The notes under the pieces are model-generated. The model saw nothing but the letters and a program-made list of their open reading frames with translations, did no database searches and was not told the DNA's origin. From Sorghum bicolor (Eukaryota; Streptophyta; Magnoliopsida; Poales; Poaceae), in NCBI RefSeq assembly GCF_000003195.3, contig NC_012870.2, positions 16,298,501 through 16,362,500 of the forward strand: a DNA stretch of 64,000 nucleotides, written 5' to 3'. Shown piece by piece: positions 1 through 9,859 of this stretch (the first letter of the stretch is position 1; each line of letters begins with the position of its first letter). The position numbers and the translations under genes are program-made.

Positions 1-124
1 TTATTTCCTGATAACCCCCTGCAGAAATAGATAAACAACAAAACTCGTGGAATTCTGTCAGATTAAACCCTAATTCTAGGTGTTGTTTGCATATTGGTCC
101 TTTCTCTTGTTTATTTGATAATTA
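1..124 (-). mobile_element. Athila-like LTR, U3 side (interrupted by CACTA)
   Basis: This stretch matches the end of the Athila LTRs at 22440-22580, 42230-42350 and 50300-50423 almost base for base. The only differences seen from 50300-50423 are two substitutions and two fewer A residues at the CACTA junction. The LTR is in minus orientation, so the visible end is U3. It belongs to an element extending off the left edge. The remaining U3 end lies after the CACTA insertion, at 6177-6202. Confidence 0.88.
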
Positions 125-344
125 CACTACTAGAAATGTGTTCATCAATGACGAATCACTAATGACGCTTACTATTTTTGTCACAGAACTAGGTCATTCG
201 ATGACGAAATTAGTAGCTTCGTCATGGTTTATGAGTGACGGAGCTTTGGCACGAAGAACAGTGACGAAAATGTAAACAATGTCACTGATCATCAAAACTA
301 AATCGTCATAGATTGTCTGGCCAGTGTCACCACCTCGAGGAGAA

Positions 345-640
345 GGGGCTGTGGTCCCACTAGTGGGTTCCATGTTCATGACGTGGCGCCTTGGTCCCAC
401 CTTTGTGTGCCATGACGTTGACACAGGCGCCACGGTCCCACCAGCGGGTCCTACACCCTAGTGATGTGGCGCCACGGTCCCGTCGGCGGGTCCCACAATC
501 ATGAGGTGGGGCATGGTCCCACCCACGGGTTCCACCCATCATGACGTAGCGCCGTGGTTCCACCGTGGTCCAATTGGCGGGTCCCACCCTGTTGACGTGG
601 CAATAGGATCCTAGGCGTGGTCCTGCTAGTGGGCCCCACA
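345..640 (+). repeat. CACTA left subterminal repeat array
   Basis: About seven imperfect copies of GGTCCCAC or its near variants, alternating with GACGTGGCGCC and GCGGGTCC blocks, lie between 345 and 640. Subterminal arrays of this kind are where En/Spm transposase-related proteins bind. The same array recurs in the second CACTA copy at 50640-50940. GGNCCCAC also fits the plant TCP-factor site and GACGTGGC resembles a bZIP site, but binding is not shown by the sequence. Confidence 0.65.
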
Positions 641-1107
641 TCTGATGTGGCCATGCGGGGCTGAATCTGGTGCATGGAGTTCCCCCTTTGTTTTTTATTT
701 TATTTGGCAAAAAAAACATGCTCAATAGGAGCTTGGATCCCACAACCTCTTGCTATGGGCACAAGTGACTCACCACTAGACCACTCACATGTTTGTGTTG
801 TAGACTTGTATGTTGCTTTATTTGTTTAGTTATTAAACCCAACTCTACCTTTTTTATTTCCCAAAAAAATTAAAAAACCCTCTGGTGTGGTCCTGCTAGT
901 GGGCCCCACGTCTGATTTTTATTTTATTTGGCAAAAAAACATGCACCATGGGAGCTTGGATCCCACAACCTGTTGCTGTGGGCATAAGTGAGTCACCATT
1001 AGACCACTCACACATTTGTGTTGTAGACTTATATGTTGCTTTATTTGTTTAGTTATTAAACCCAACTCTACCTTTTATATTTCCCAAAAAAATTAAAAAA
1101 CCCTCTC
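619..1107 (+). repeat. Direct duplication of about 270 bp inside CACTA
   Basis: The segment starting GGTCCTGCTAGTGGGCCCC at 619 recurs at about 890, followed in both cases by the same order of blocks: a T-rich stretch, GAGCTTGGATCCCACAACC, a tRNA-like core, and CCCAACTCTACC. Unit one ends near 889 and unit two near 1107. Unit two lacks about 24 bases that are present in the equivalent place of CACTA copy 2 (near 51210-51235). Confidence 0.7.
728..790 (-). other. tRNA-like (Pol III box) motif, first copy
   Basis: On the minus strand this reads GTGGTCTAGTGGTGAGTC, close to the A box and D arm of plant tRNA-Glu/Asp/Gly. About 35 bases later comes a weaker B-box-like GGATCCAAGCTCC. No cloverleaf can be drawn with confidence, so this is a decayed tRNA-derived (SINE-like) sequence or a chance resemblance, not a tRNA gene. 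A second copy lies at about 951-1012, and others lie in CACTA copy 2. Confidence 0.3.
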
Positions 1108-1140
1108 TAGGAAGGTTTGAACCTTTGACTTGTTGGTTTA

Positions 1141-1371
1141 GGCCTTGTTTAGTTCGCAAAAATTTTTAAGATTCCTCGTCACATCGAATTTTTGGTCGCA
1201 TACATGGAGTATTAAATATAGATGAAAATAAAAACTAACTGCACAGTTTACCTGTAGTTTGTAAGATAAATCTTTTGAGCCTAGTTACTTTGTGATTGGA
1301 CAATGTTTATCAAATAAAAACGAAATGCTACAGTAGCCAAAAACAAAAATTTTTGTGAACTAAACAAGGCC
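1141..1371 (+). mobile_element. Tourist-type MITE (PIF/Harbinger)
   Basis: It begins GGCCTTGTTTAGTTC and ends GAACTAAACAAGGCC, a perfect 15-base inverted repeat. It is flanked by the 3-bp target duplication TTA (1138-1140 and 1372-1374), which is diagnostic for Tourist/PIF-Harbinger insertion. At 231 bp and with no coding capacity it is non-autonomous. It lies inside the CACTA element. Confidence 0.9.
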
Positions 1372-1513
1372 TTAGAGGGTGCTACCTTTACAACGAGACC
1401 TTTTATGTTCCTGTGGCACATGTTTGTTTATTTGTACACTAATTATTTTTTTAACCCGTCCGACTTGATGGGCCCTATACCCATAATCCGTTATTGGTGG
1501 AATACTTCTACGT

Positions 1514-1720
1514 ATGCGCGAGGTGCACCAGAGCCCTCGTGTGAGTTCGTTCTTGGTGGCTACACGCTTGTATAGGGTCCCAGGTGATCGCCGCCGACGC
1601 CGTGCATCCCCAGCAGGTGATCATCGCCGACGTCGTGTGTCCCCACGTGCGTCCCAGGTGATCGTCAAGTGCGTCCCAGCTGATCGTCGTCGTACGTCCC
1701 CATGTGATTGATGCCGTGCG
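1514..1720 (+). repeat. Imperfect short tandem motif array in CACTA
   Basis: Several imperfect repeats combine TCCCAGGTGATC or CCCAGCAGGTGATC with GCCGACGCCGTG-like GC-rich spacers. They could be read on either strand but encode nothing recognisable. This is probably part of the internal repeat structure of the CACTA element. Confidence 0.4.
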
Positions 1721-1993
1721 GCCCAGCTTGAATCCTCGCATGCGTCTCCTGGTATTCTTCTTTTGTACATGCATGTATATACAAAGAACTTTTGCCTTTT
1801 CTATTTTTTTCTAAATGGCTAAATTTATGCCGAGTACAAACATGTGTGTTCAATTCAACTAGAGCTACATATAGAAATTCAACTAGAGCTACATGTAGTT
1901 CAATTCAAATAACAAGCACATAGAAATTCATTTAAATAGAAAATAGTAAATCTATTTAAAACTTTCTAAAATTCCTACACTACAACATATATA

Positions 1994-2201
1994 TAGGTTC
2001 TTCCCTGTCACATCGAATCTTTAGATGTATGCATGAAGTATTAAATATAGATGAAAATAAAAACTAATTGTACAGTTTGGTCGGAATTGACGAGACGAAT
2101 CTTTTGAGCCTAGTTAGTCTACGATTGGACAATATTTATCAAATACAAACGAAAATGCTACAGTGTCGATATCCCAAAATTTTCTGGAACTAAACAAGGC
2201 C
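1994..2201 (+). mobile_element. Decayed Tourist-type MITE, related to 1141-1371
   Basis: The right end reads GAACTAAACAAGGCC followed by TAA, as in the intact copies. The interior shares the block around ATTAAATATAGATGAAAATA and TTTTGAGCCTAGTTA with the MITE at 1141-1371. The left terminus is degenerate, so the start is approximate. Confidence 0.7.
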
Positions 2202-2219
2202 TAACTGAGTGGGATCCTC

Positions 2220-2720
2220 GTTGCCAAATATAGGGCTCGTGGCCACGAATTTTTTTTGGCCCAAAACTGAGATGTATAAAGCCCATTGCAAAACCCTAGC
2301 TGTGGTCCTCGACTCCACCACTCAGAAGCCGCCGCCGCTGGTGCCAAATCCTACCTTCCAAGTCCCGACGACATCACCACTATCCGAACAACGCGAACTT
2401 GCAGGTGCCCCTCCAGTCGCACGCAAGCAGTTCACGCCCCATGGCGGCGCAGGCGGCTTAGGGCGCCCTCCGGCAGCGTGCGAGCAGGGCGTGGCCCCTC
2501 CAATGATGCGTGCAGCTCAGGGGCCGAGCCCCTTCGGTGGCGTGCGGGCAGTACGTGTCCCCTCCGACGGCGGTTGGTCCCAGCCCTAGCATCGCCCCCA
2601 TCGCCGCACCAGCCATGGCGCTGGCCTCTTGCCTCGTCTTGCGGTCCCATCAGGTTCTTTTGCTTGCCCCTTGGCTTCTCTCTGCATCGCGCTTTGGGAA
2701 CCCTAGTCTCTTGCTGATCT
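2220..2720 (+). other. GC-rich exon-like block inside CACTA
   Basis: This is an abrupt rise in GC within an otherwise AT-rich element. It opens with AAAACCCTAGC, a common start of grass 5' untranslated exons, and ends near a GT-containing CTGATCTGATCCGGTGACG that could be a splice donor. Overlapping short reading frames (for example 2209-2589) look like compositional by-products; no protein family is recognised. It could be the first exon of the CACTA gene or a captured host-gene fragment. Confidence 0.4.
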
Positions 2721-4139
2721 GATCCGGTGACGTCTGTCTTGAAAATTTCATGATTAGAAAAGGAGATTCCTTAGTTTGTTAGCTAGATTGGGAATTGGAG
2801 GGGCAGACACTGGAGACGACACGCTCTTTTTTTACAGATTCTTTCGACCTGAATGTGAATTCCTGTTTAGATATTTTCTCATATGGAACGCCATGGTGTC
2901 AATGCAGGCCATGTTTCATTGAGCTCTGTATTAGTCTGAGGCATGTTGGAATTGGCACAAAGACAATGATTGCACAGGGTATCATATACATATTTTATTT
3001 ATTAGTTATGTATATACATACAAAACTGACTCAGTACCTTGTTCTTTGATAATATTCAGTACCTTGTTTTACCACCTTTATGTTTCAAGAGTGCAAATAT
3101 TGAACAGTTGGATGTATGTATTTGGTCATTTCACTGCAGTTTTAGTTTATATTGTCTGAACAATCTGATAGGGAATTTGTAGTAGAATCAATGTAGCATT
3201 CTTTTTTCTTTAGATGCACTACATTTTACTTCTGTTGTTTCTTTTGTGTGGACAGAATGTACCATTGTTAATCATCAAATTTTGACATCTTAATAAGACA
3301 TCGTGCATATATTTGTTGTGCAACTGTGCAACCTTTTTAAATTAGCTAGAATTCCTAATCCCATATTGATATTACTGTAAACCAATACTCAAATTCTCGA
3401 CTATAACAAGATCTGGGACCATTGCACATGGGTTTATAACATGTAAAGAACAAAGAAACTTTGTATGTGCAAAAAAAAGAATGCTTTGGTAAAGGTATCA
3501 ACTTTGAGCCTGAGTATTTCTAGTTTATCTGTCTAATTCCAAAAGCATAACCCATGTATTGGAATAATTATTTTTTCTGTTTACAATCATGCCTCTGTCC
3601 TCATCGCTCATTATTTAGTTAAATAATCCATGTTTTCAATTGTTGTTGTTTTAGCACGGTGACGTTACCATTTTCAATAGGCACATGCAATATACTAGCT
3701 AGTTGAGTACTAAAGTCTTAACTCTAAAAACCTCCCCTGATATATGGCTACGACCTACAGGTGATAGCCCATGTGCTAATGATAGTCCACTGCCTTCTTG
3801 GTAGTTGTAACAGCTCCTCTCAGATTTCATTCTTAGTCAGTTCGAGAGTAGCAGCAGCAGTATGGGAGGTACTTGATGAACAATTTACAACTTACGTGAT
3901 GTATTGTATGTAATGTGTTCCTAGTTTTACTAAATAAGTTTTAACGACAAAACTGTATGAATCAGCAAGCTATAATAAAGCTCTCTAACTCAGCCAACAT
4001 TTTAGAACACTTGGACTGTGTTAGTTTAATTCAGCAGTGAACTTAAATAGATATTTTTCTATAAGTGAAAATATATAATATTTATTGCTATCTGATGAGG
4101 GGTAACGATGCTTCTACTTTAATGAGCCATGCTGATTTT

Positions 4140-4312
4140 AACTCATGTAGTCACGTGCAGCCGCTGCTGGTGCTGTGCGATGTGTTGGTCGCCGTAGGAT
4201 GAAGACGAGCATGTTCTAGCTACTGGTGCTGCATAGGGAGGGGCTCATCGGCTCCCGACTCTACAAGACGCTGGTGCTGAACTGCTAACTCACGGCTTCT
4301 ACTCTCCTGTGC
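4140..4312 (+). other. Short GC-rich exon-like scrap inside CACTA
   Basis: A GC-rich island between AT-rich flanks contains CTGGTGCTG repeats and ends in a reading frame closing near CTGGTGCTGAACTGCTAA. It may be a remnant exon of the CACTA gene. No domain can be named. A second scrap with an open frame lies at 4655-4864 and is serine-, threonine- and lysine-rich. Confidence 0.25.
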
Positions 4313-5132
4313 ATAGTAAGGTCTATTATGTGTGTTAACTGTATAACTTATTTTTTTATAGAGATGCTCATGTTAAAAGTAGCTAAAGCTACAACAGTGA
4401 ACTTAATAATTGTGAGCTCTGTTCAGAAAATATAGTCTTCTCATGTTTACCTCTTAGTAAATAAATTTGAACTGATTTGACTCAGTATAGATAAAGATCT
4501 TTGGTTTGATCTATGTGATTATATAGTTGCAACTGTAGTAGTTACAAGTTTTAGATATTTATTTGATCAACATAGTGTAGGCATTAAGTAAACTGCTGTA
4601 TTTTTAATAAAAAAATAATGTTATCTTATTTTGATATAATCAGAGAACACACACATGCTCTTGCTTAATCCAGTTACATCTATTTTAGTACTCAATACTC
4701 GTTCACAAAGAAGCAGGTGTTGTGTATTAGTATGTTCCCCTAACAAATCCAACTACACACCCCTGTTCAAAGCAGCAACGGTAACTTCTCCAGCAAGTGG
4801 AAGCACTATAGCAGGAAGCAACACATCAAAGTCAAGCACGAGCTTAGGCAAAGGCAGGGGCTAGCTGGACCATTATTCTCTGAAGTTTGAACTCTAAACC
4901 AAACATGACTTATGGTCAGTAGAAGTACTCATTCAGAGTTCAAAATAAACTTCAATTCATTCTCAAATTAGCTACTTGTATTCAGCCACTAATTAATCTA
5001 TTGCTCATTACAATTAGTTATCAATTTTGATATTTTCTTGCTAGATTATTTTTCTGTCTATTGATAGCAGCAGTATCATTAGTTGTTATATTCTTTCAAA
5101 TACATGTTGTCTGATATTTCCTCCTCAGATTC

Positions 5133-5315
5133 ATGCAACAATTAACAACTAACGACGATCTCAAGAGAAGTGAAGAAGCTGAGGAACGACTGGCGAGGAC
5201 ACAGATGTAGATGGAGGAGATGAAGAAGCTGGCAGAGATGAACAGCAAGGCAATGGAGGAGAAAAATACGTTGCTCAAGCATATCTTGTCCATCAACAAT
5301 GCTTCTTCGACGTGA
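5133..5315 (+). pseudogene. Coiled-coil remnant of a CACTA-encoded protein
   Basis: After a pyrimidine-rich CTCCTCAG acceptor-like site, an ATG at 5133 opens a frame rich in Glu, Lys, Arg and Met. The frame is broken by TAG at 5208-5210 (probably from CAG) and runs to TGA at 5313-5315. The pattern of repeated EEMKKLAEM-type heptads predicts a coiled coil. Such C-terminal coiled coils are common in plant En/Spm transposase-like proteins, which agrees with its place near the 3' end of a CACTA element. No catalytic domain remains. Confidence 0.45.
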
Positions 5316-5801
5316 GAGTTGCTTAGCTGCTGGTAGTAGGACTAGACTAACTAGGAACTGTAGCTGCTGGTGCTTGACATCCTGCTGATTTTGATTTTGC
5401 AATGACTTGTGTTCTGGTGGTTTGCAAATGTTCTATTTAAACCAAGTGTGTGGTGAACTAAGTTTATGCACTTATGTTGCTAGTGAACCGAGTGTAGCAG
5501 TGATAATTAAGTTATGAGTAATGGATCTTTAGTTTTATGCATGTTTTCGATGAATTCAATATTTCTAGCATTTTGAAATGAAATTAGCAGTTGCCACTGT
5601 GATAAAATAATTATTCTGTGATGATATTATAATTCAATTAGTGACGAATTTATATTTTAATCTATGACAAAAAAATATATGCAATCAGACCTGGACACGT
5701 GGACTAACCAGAGGATGCCACATCAGCATGCTATGTGGAAGCCATGGCAACACGACACGTGCCATTCAGTCAGCACGCAACATGGCAGACACGTCAGCAC
5801 G

Positions 5802-5873
5802 CCACGTGGCGGCCACGTCACCAAGCCACGTGGCGGCCACGTCACCACGCCATGTGGTGGCCACGTCACTTGC
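5802..5873 (+). repeat. 24-bp tandem repeat, CACTA right subterminal
   Basis: Three consecutive 24-base units begin CCACGTGGCGGCCACGTCAC (third unit CCATGTGGTGGCCACGTCAC). Each contains one or two ACGT cores in a near-palindrome, and degenerate units extend left to about 5695. This is the right-hand counterpart of the left subterminal array and a likely protein-binding region. Confidence 0.75.
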
Positions 5874-6176
5874 CAGCGTGGCAAACGCCGTTTGGTAGCC
5901 TGACGGATTGCCATGCTATGACTAAAAGTTGGGCACAACAACGACGAAAACGTTTCATCATGGAATGAAATCTCTTCTGTGACGATACTATTTTGTCATA
6001 GAATGGGTCCTCATCTATGACGAAAATTGCCATTTCGTCACCGTTGTCAATCAGTGACGCTCATTCCATGACGAACACTATTTCGTCACTAATTCGTCAT
6101 AGAAGGAACTCCATGACGATTTTGGTAGCTTCAGTGACGAAAGAGTAGTGTCATTAATGAGCACATACCTAGTATA

Positions 6177-6202
6177 AAATTGATACTTAAGAACCGTCAA
6201 CA
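6177..6202 (-). mobile_element. Terminal end of the left-edge Athila LTR
   Basis: AAAATTGATACTTAAGAACC followed by GTCAACA completes the LTR that CACTA interrupted. TGTTGACGG read on the minus strand is the LTR 5' terminus. It abuts Tat sequence at 6203, so the Athila element was inserted into Tat copy 3. Confidence 0.88.
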
Positions 6203-6506
6203 ATCGGTTAAAGGCTTTGATAAGTATAGAAGAAAATAAAAAGAGAGTTGCCCGATGGTATGATAAAAAGGTAAAGGCTAAGGAGTTCGCTGATGGAGAT
6301 TTGGTATGGAAATTAATATTACCGATTGGGACTAAAAGTTCAAAGTTTGGTAAGTGGTCTCCCAATTAGGAAGGTCCTTATCGGATAAATCGATCTGCTT
6401 CTAGTAATGCCTTATTTTGGAAACTCTCGAAGGGGTTGAATTTCCTAGAGCATTGAATGGAAAATATTTAAAGAAGTATTACCCAAGTATATGGGTCGAT
6501 GCATAA
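6203..6506 (+). pseudogene. Tat integrase C-terminal fragment
   Basis: The decayed frame corresponds to the last ~100 codons of Tat pol, downstream of the catalytic core; compare 36690-36992. The conserved Trp-Glu-Gly-Pro-Tyr region, typical of the C-terminal SH3-like part of gypsy integrases, is here broken by TAG (near 6367, TGG to TAG). Another stop occurs near 6238 and a frameshift near 6410. It cannot encode integrase. Confidence 0.75.
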
Positions 6507-6661
6507 AAGTTTAAGTGCCGATAACACTCCTATCGGCTGGATTAAAGTGTGTTTCAGACTGAATATGATGTTTCGAGGAAATACCGATAACAGTCCTATT
6601 TGCTAGACCAAAATAATCAGCAGCTTTGAAGAAAAAGAAAAACATGTCGCCGACGAAGGAT

Positions 6662-9600
6662 TCATACATTCAGCAGGGCTTGGATGGCCGATATAGCACG
6701 CAGACGAATTTGATCGGTCTCTTCTATCTCCTTGATATCTTCATCGGCAGAGCCTTCCACCGGTTTCAGCTTCTTCTTCATCTGCAGTGCCTTGCGAGCT
6801 TGGACGTTTCGCTCTTGTTCGAGGGTCTTGATCGTCTCGGGTAGCTGGCTTTCTTCCTGTTGAGTTTGGGATAGAGCTTCTTCTATTTGTTTGAGCTCTA
6901 CCAACAGGGTTTCCCTTTTTGCCGATAGATCAGAGATCTTTTGTTTCAGCGCATCTCCTGAGGATTTCAGAATGCCGATGCTCTTGTGTTTTTCATCGGC
7001 AAGGTGCTTTACTCTCATTACCTCCTCTGAAAGCTGGGCATGAGTAGCTCTATCGGCAAGGCGCTGAGTGGCCTTTTGGTACTGGAGTTGTCGACTCTCC
7101 AAGTGAGCAGCCTTGAAGAGAATTTCCTTGGCATCGGCAGGGATTTGGCCTCTGAGAGTTTTAAACAGAACCTTGGCTGGATCGGAGTCATCAACTAGTT
7201 GGGCCGTATCCTGATGGAGCAGAGCCAACAAATCTTCCAGCTTTGCTCTGATTTCTGCCGATGAGATCCCGATTGCTTGAGAAGAACTTGCTTCTTCGCC
7301 TTCATCTTCGGAGATTTCGATAGCGAAGGAGAATAGGCTGTTGGGAGAATCTTGTTCCTGAAAAAGAAAAGGAGATAGGTTATTTGATGATGAAATATTA
7401 GTAAAATAAAGAATGATAATCAAATAGCTTACTTATTTCAGAGCTATCTCTCGCCTCTGGCTGGTTGAGGCTGATAGTACCACAGGTTGATCGCCCGGAG
7501 TTGCTGATGGAACGATGTCAGCTGAAAAAAAAAATAAAAAATAATAACAAGGATAATTATAAGGTGGGAAGATAAGTCCATCGGTGATGATTTCATAGAT
7601 AGTACTTTACCTTGAGGGGATGCAGTGCTCGTCTGGATGGAGGAGACTACCGATGAAATGATTGATCCCACTGGATCGATGGTCTACTCAGGTACATCGG
7701 CTGATATTTCTTCTGGCTGAGGTACCTCTTGTGGTTGAGGTGGAGATGGTGCTTGCTGCGTCCGAGCCTCTGGTGAAGAAGGAGATGATTCCACTTGAAT
7801 CGGTGACCCTGGAGGAGGGGGAGGAGGTGATACTGTCCTCTGACGCTTTGCTTGTGACTTTACTCTTGGGACCCTTTCTCTTTACTTGGCTGGACTAGGG
7901 GGCATCAGCAGTCATCTTGGTACTTCTAGTCTTTGCCGATCTGCCAGTTTGCTGATACAACGGTAAAAATTTCATAAGTACAAGGGTAACAGAGTATTAA
8001 TGAAATTTTGGTTGAGACAGTGAAAGTTACCGATGAAGTTCCCATAGCAGCCGATGTGTCCTGAAAAAGTTGTGTAAGTATGGAATGGAATCGGTATAAG
8101 TTGAAGAAGTCAAGAGTTTACCTTGAAAGCTTGCGCCAAAGCAGTAGCAGCTACCGATGGGGATGTCTTCGCTCGCCTGGTGGTAATTTTCTTGAAACGC
8201 ACACCCCGGTGCATTAAGGCCGCCAAGCTTGGCGCATTGTTACCGATCAGAGAGATCGGGCCCGATGAAAGGAGTTCGATCTGCCTTCCACTTCTGCTGA
8301 TCGTCGGTGGTATATCATCGACCTGATTAAAGAGAGAGGAAGTAAGTTACCGTTGAAAATAAAAGCAATATAAGGAGATTGAAGCATCGGTTGGAAACTT
8401 ACAGTGTTCTCGGAAATTTTGTACTTGGGGTCGATCATGCCGCGGTACGTGAGGGCTGATCTGCATAACAGGTGTTCCTTCCACTCCTCCCACCACTGCT
8501 TGTATGCCTGGGTGATGAAGAGAGCCAGAATCCAAGCCGATAGATCGACGTCTGTATCGGTATTTGGTGGAAGTTGAGCTATTCTGATCCACTCGAGACC
8601 GCTGGTTTTGGTTTCCCTTGGTTTAACCACATCGGCGTAGCAGAGCGCAATCGGCAGCTGTCCAAAGGCTAGTTGGCGAGCTAGTGCCGATGGGTTATAG
8701 AACTCATAAGTCAGATTGGAGGCTTTCCCACTACCAAAGAAAATTCACTAGTATAGCTCTTGGAGTGATAATTGCCATCATCAGATCATGGTCCTTGTTG
8801 AGAGCATTTTCAAAAGGGATGAAAAGTCAGAGGAAATCTGGTGTCTTGATCCTCATAAGGCATCCATGCTTGCTGCTCTCGGGCCAAACCTTCATAAAGA
8901 GTCTGAAAGAATCGGCTGACCTGGTCTTCATTGCCTCCAGTGCCAGGTAAGACTATGGCAGCTTCACCATAGTTCAGAGGGGAACGAGTTGCCGATTCTT
9001 CTTCATCCAATTCATGATCTTCGACTATATCTCTGGGGAAGCGTTGTGTAAAAAGGTCAAATCCAAGGCGCTTATGCATGTGGACACTAAGCCACATGTT
9101 GATGAACCACCAGGGTCCCCCTAAGTTGCCGATGGATTAGCCTAGCAGGAGTTTCTTAGCTACCTGGTGGAGGAGGTGGTAAACAGAGCTGAGCAAGTAT
9201 CGGCCAAGAGGAAATCGGCCACCATTGGCCAGTGTTTCCGCTGCCGATAGATAGACAGAGGTTGGTCCAGCCGATCGGCCACAGAACACAAACTTATCCA
9301 ACCACATGTTTAAGAAAATTGCCTGCTCCCTTTCCCCAACAGATCTTGTCTTTCGGTACTTCTGAATGTATCCAGACCAACCACCGATAGCGCAAGTTTC
9401 TACTTTAGAACTGGGCTTGGTGTCAAAGAGGTGACTGTTATCGGCAGTGAATATGTCTAAGCCGGTGAACATAAGTACATCGGCAAGAGTGGGTGGAGCA
9501 GGGCCATGGCCGAATACAAAAGCATTGAGCGTGTCTGACCAAAAATACAAAGCAACTATCAGCAGTGACTCGTTTCTCTCCATATCGGCAAGAGATAGTC

Positions 9601-9859
9601 TGATGCATTGGTCTAATTTCCGCTCACCCCACTGGACTTCATTTGAATGGCTGACTCTCAAGAACCAGTCTTTCCATCCCTTGGTGGGACTAGGCCAAGA
9701 GCGAAAGGCATCTTTCCACAGATCTAAGGAAAAGTTTTCGGCTCTAAAGGGGATTCTATTTGTCTCTGCATTTATTAGATCGGTGGGATCTGGATTTCCT
9801 AACGGGCCGAAACTGCTCATCATTGTAGTTTGTTCAATTAGGCTGGCAGATAGCAAACA
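6662..9859 (-). pseudogene. Antisense PMD-domain gene of Tat copy 3 (spliced, decayed)
   Basis: Read on the minus strand, this is a multi-exon gene placed between pol and the missing 3' LTR. Exons inferred from GT-AG sites and from matching copy 2: 9859-8403 (PMD domain), 8322-8122 (201 nt), a 30-nt micro-exon 8060-8031, a proline-rich exon around 7950-7615, 7521-7433 (89 nt) and 7357-6662 (coiled coil). The first large exon carries a plant mobile domain (aminotransferase-like PMD family), recognisable from the WKDWFLR, FVFGHGPAPPTLADV and GGRFPLGRYLL segments. The 3' exon is a Glu/Gln/Lys-rich coiled coil of about 230 residues. Breaks: TAG near 9138, a frameshift near 8800, and a TAA in the 89-nt exon where copy 2 has CAA. 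Splice sites, exon lengths and phases agree with copy 2 even though the sequences have diverged. The family's role in the element is unknown; host PMD proteins MAIN and MAIL1 act in transposon silencing. Confidence 0.7.

Larger units (their letters stand above)
125..6176 (+). mobile_element. Non-autonomous CACTA (En/Spm) transposon, copy 1
   Basis: The left end reads CACTACTAGAAATGTG. The right end, reverse-complemented, reads TACTAGGTATGTGCTC and continues to match the left terminus over about 25 bases, so the two are terminal inverted repeats. The last few bases of the right end are decayed. Both ends carry dense subterminal repeats, as En/Spm-type elements do for binding their own transposase. 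The element sits inside an Athila LTR: flank GATAATTA on the left and AAAATTGATAC on the right join into the uninterrupted LTR sequence seen at 42341-42358. No transposase with a DDE core is visible, only a coiled-coil remnant at 5133-5315 and exon-like scraps, so it must be mobilised in trans. Two MITEs have inserted into it. The stretch 2721-4139 holds no convincing gene. Confidence 0.85.
6203..9859 (+). mobile_element. Tat-lineage Ty3/gypsy element, copy 3 (3' part)
   Basis: 6203-7440 parallels 36690-37930 of the more complete Tat copy 2, and 7440-9805 parallels 37930-40190. Its left side was cut by the Athila insertion. On the right, similarity to copy 2 fades near 9805 and no 3' LTR follows, so it is truncated at both ends. 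It retains the integrase C-terminus (plus strand) and the antisense PMD gene (minus strand). CCGAT/ATCGG pentamers are very frequent, as in the other Tat copies. Confidence 0.8.

Noticed and set aside
728..790. Functional tRNA gene
   Set aside because: A-box-like sequence is good, but no acceptor stem, anticodon arm or standard T arm can be folded.
5802..5873. CRISPR-like array
   Set aside because: Repeats are directly adjacent without unique spacers, in plant DNA within a transposon end.
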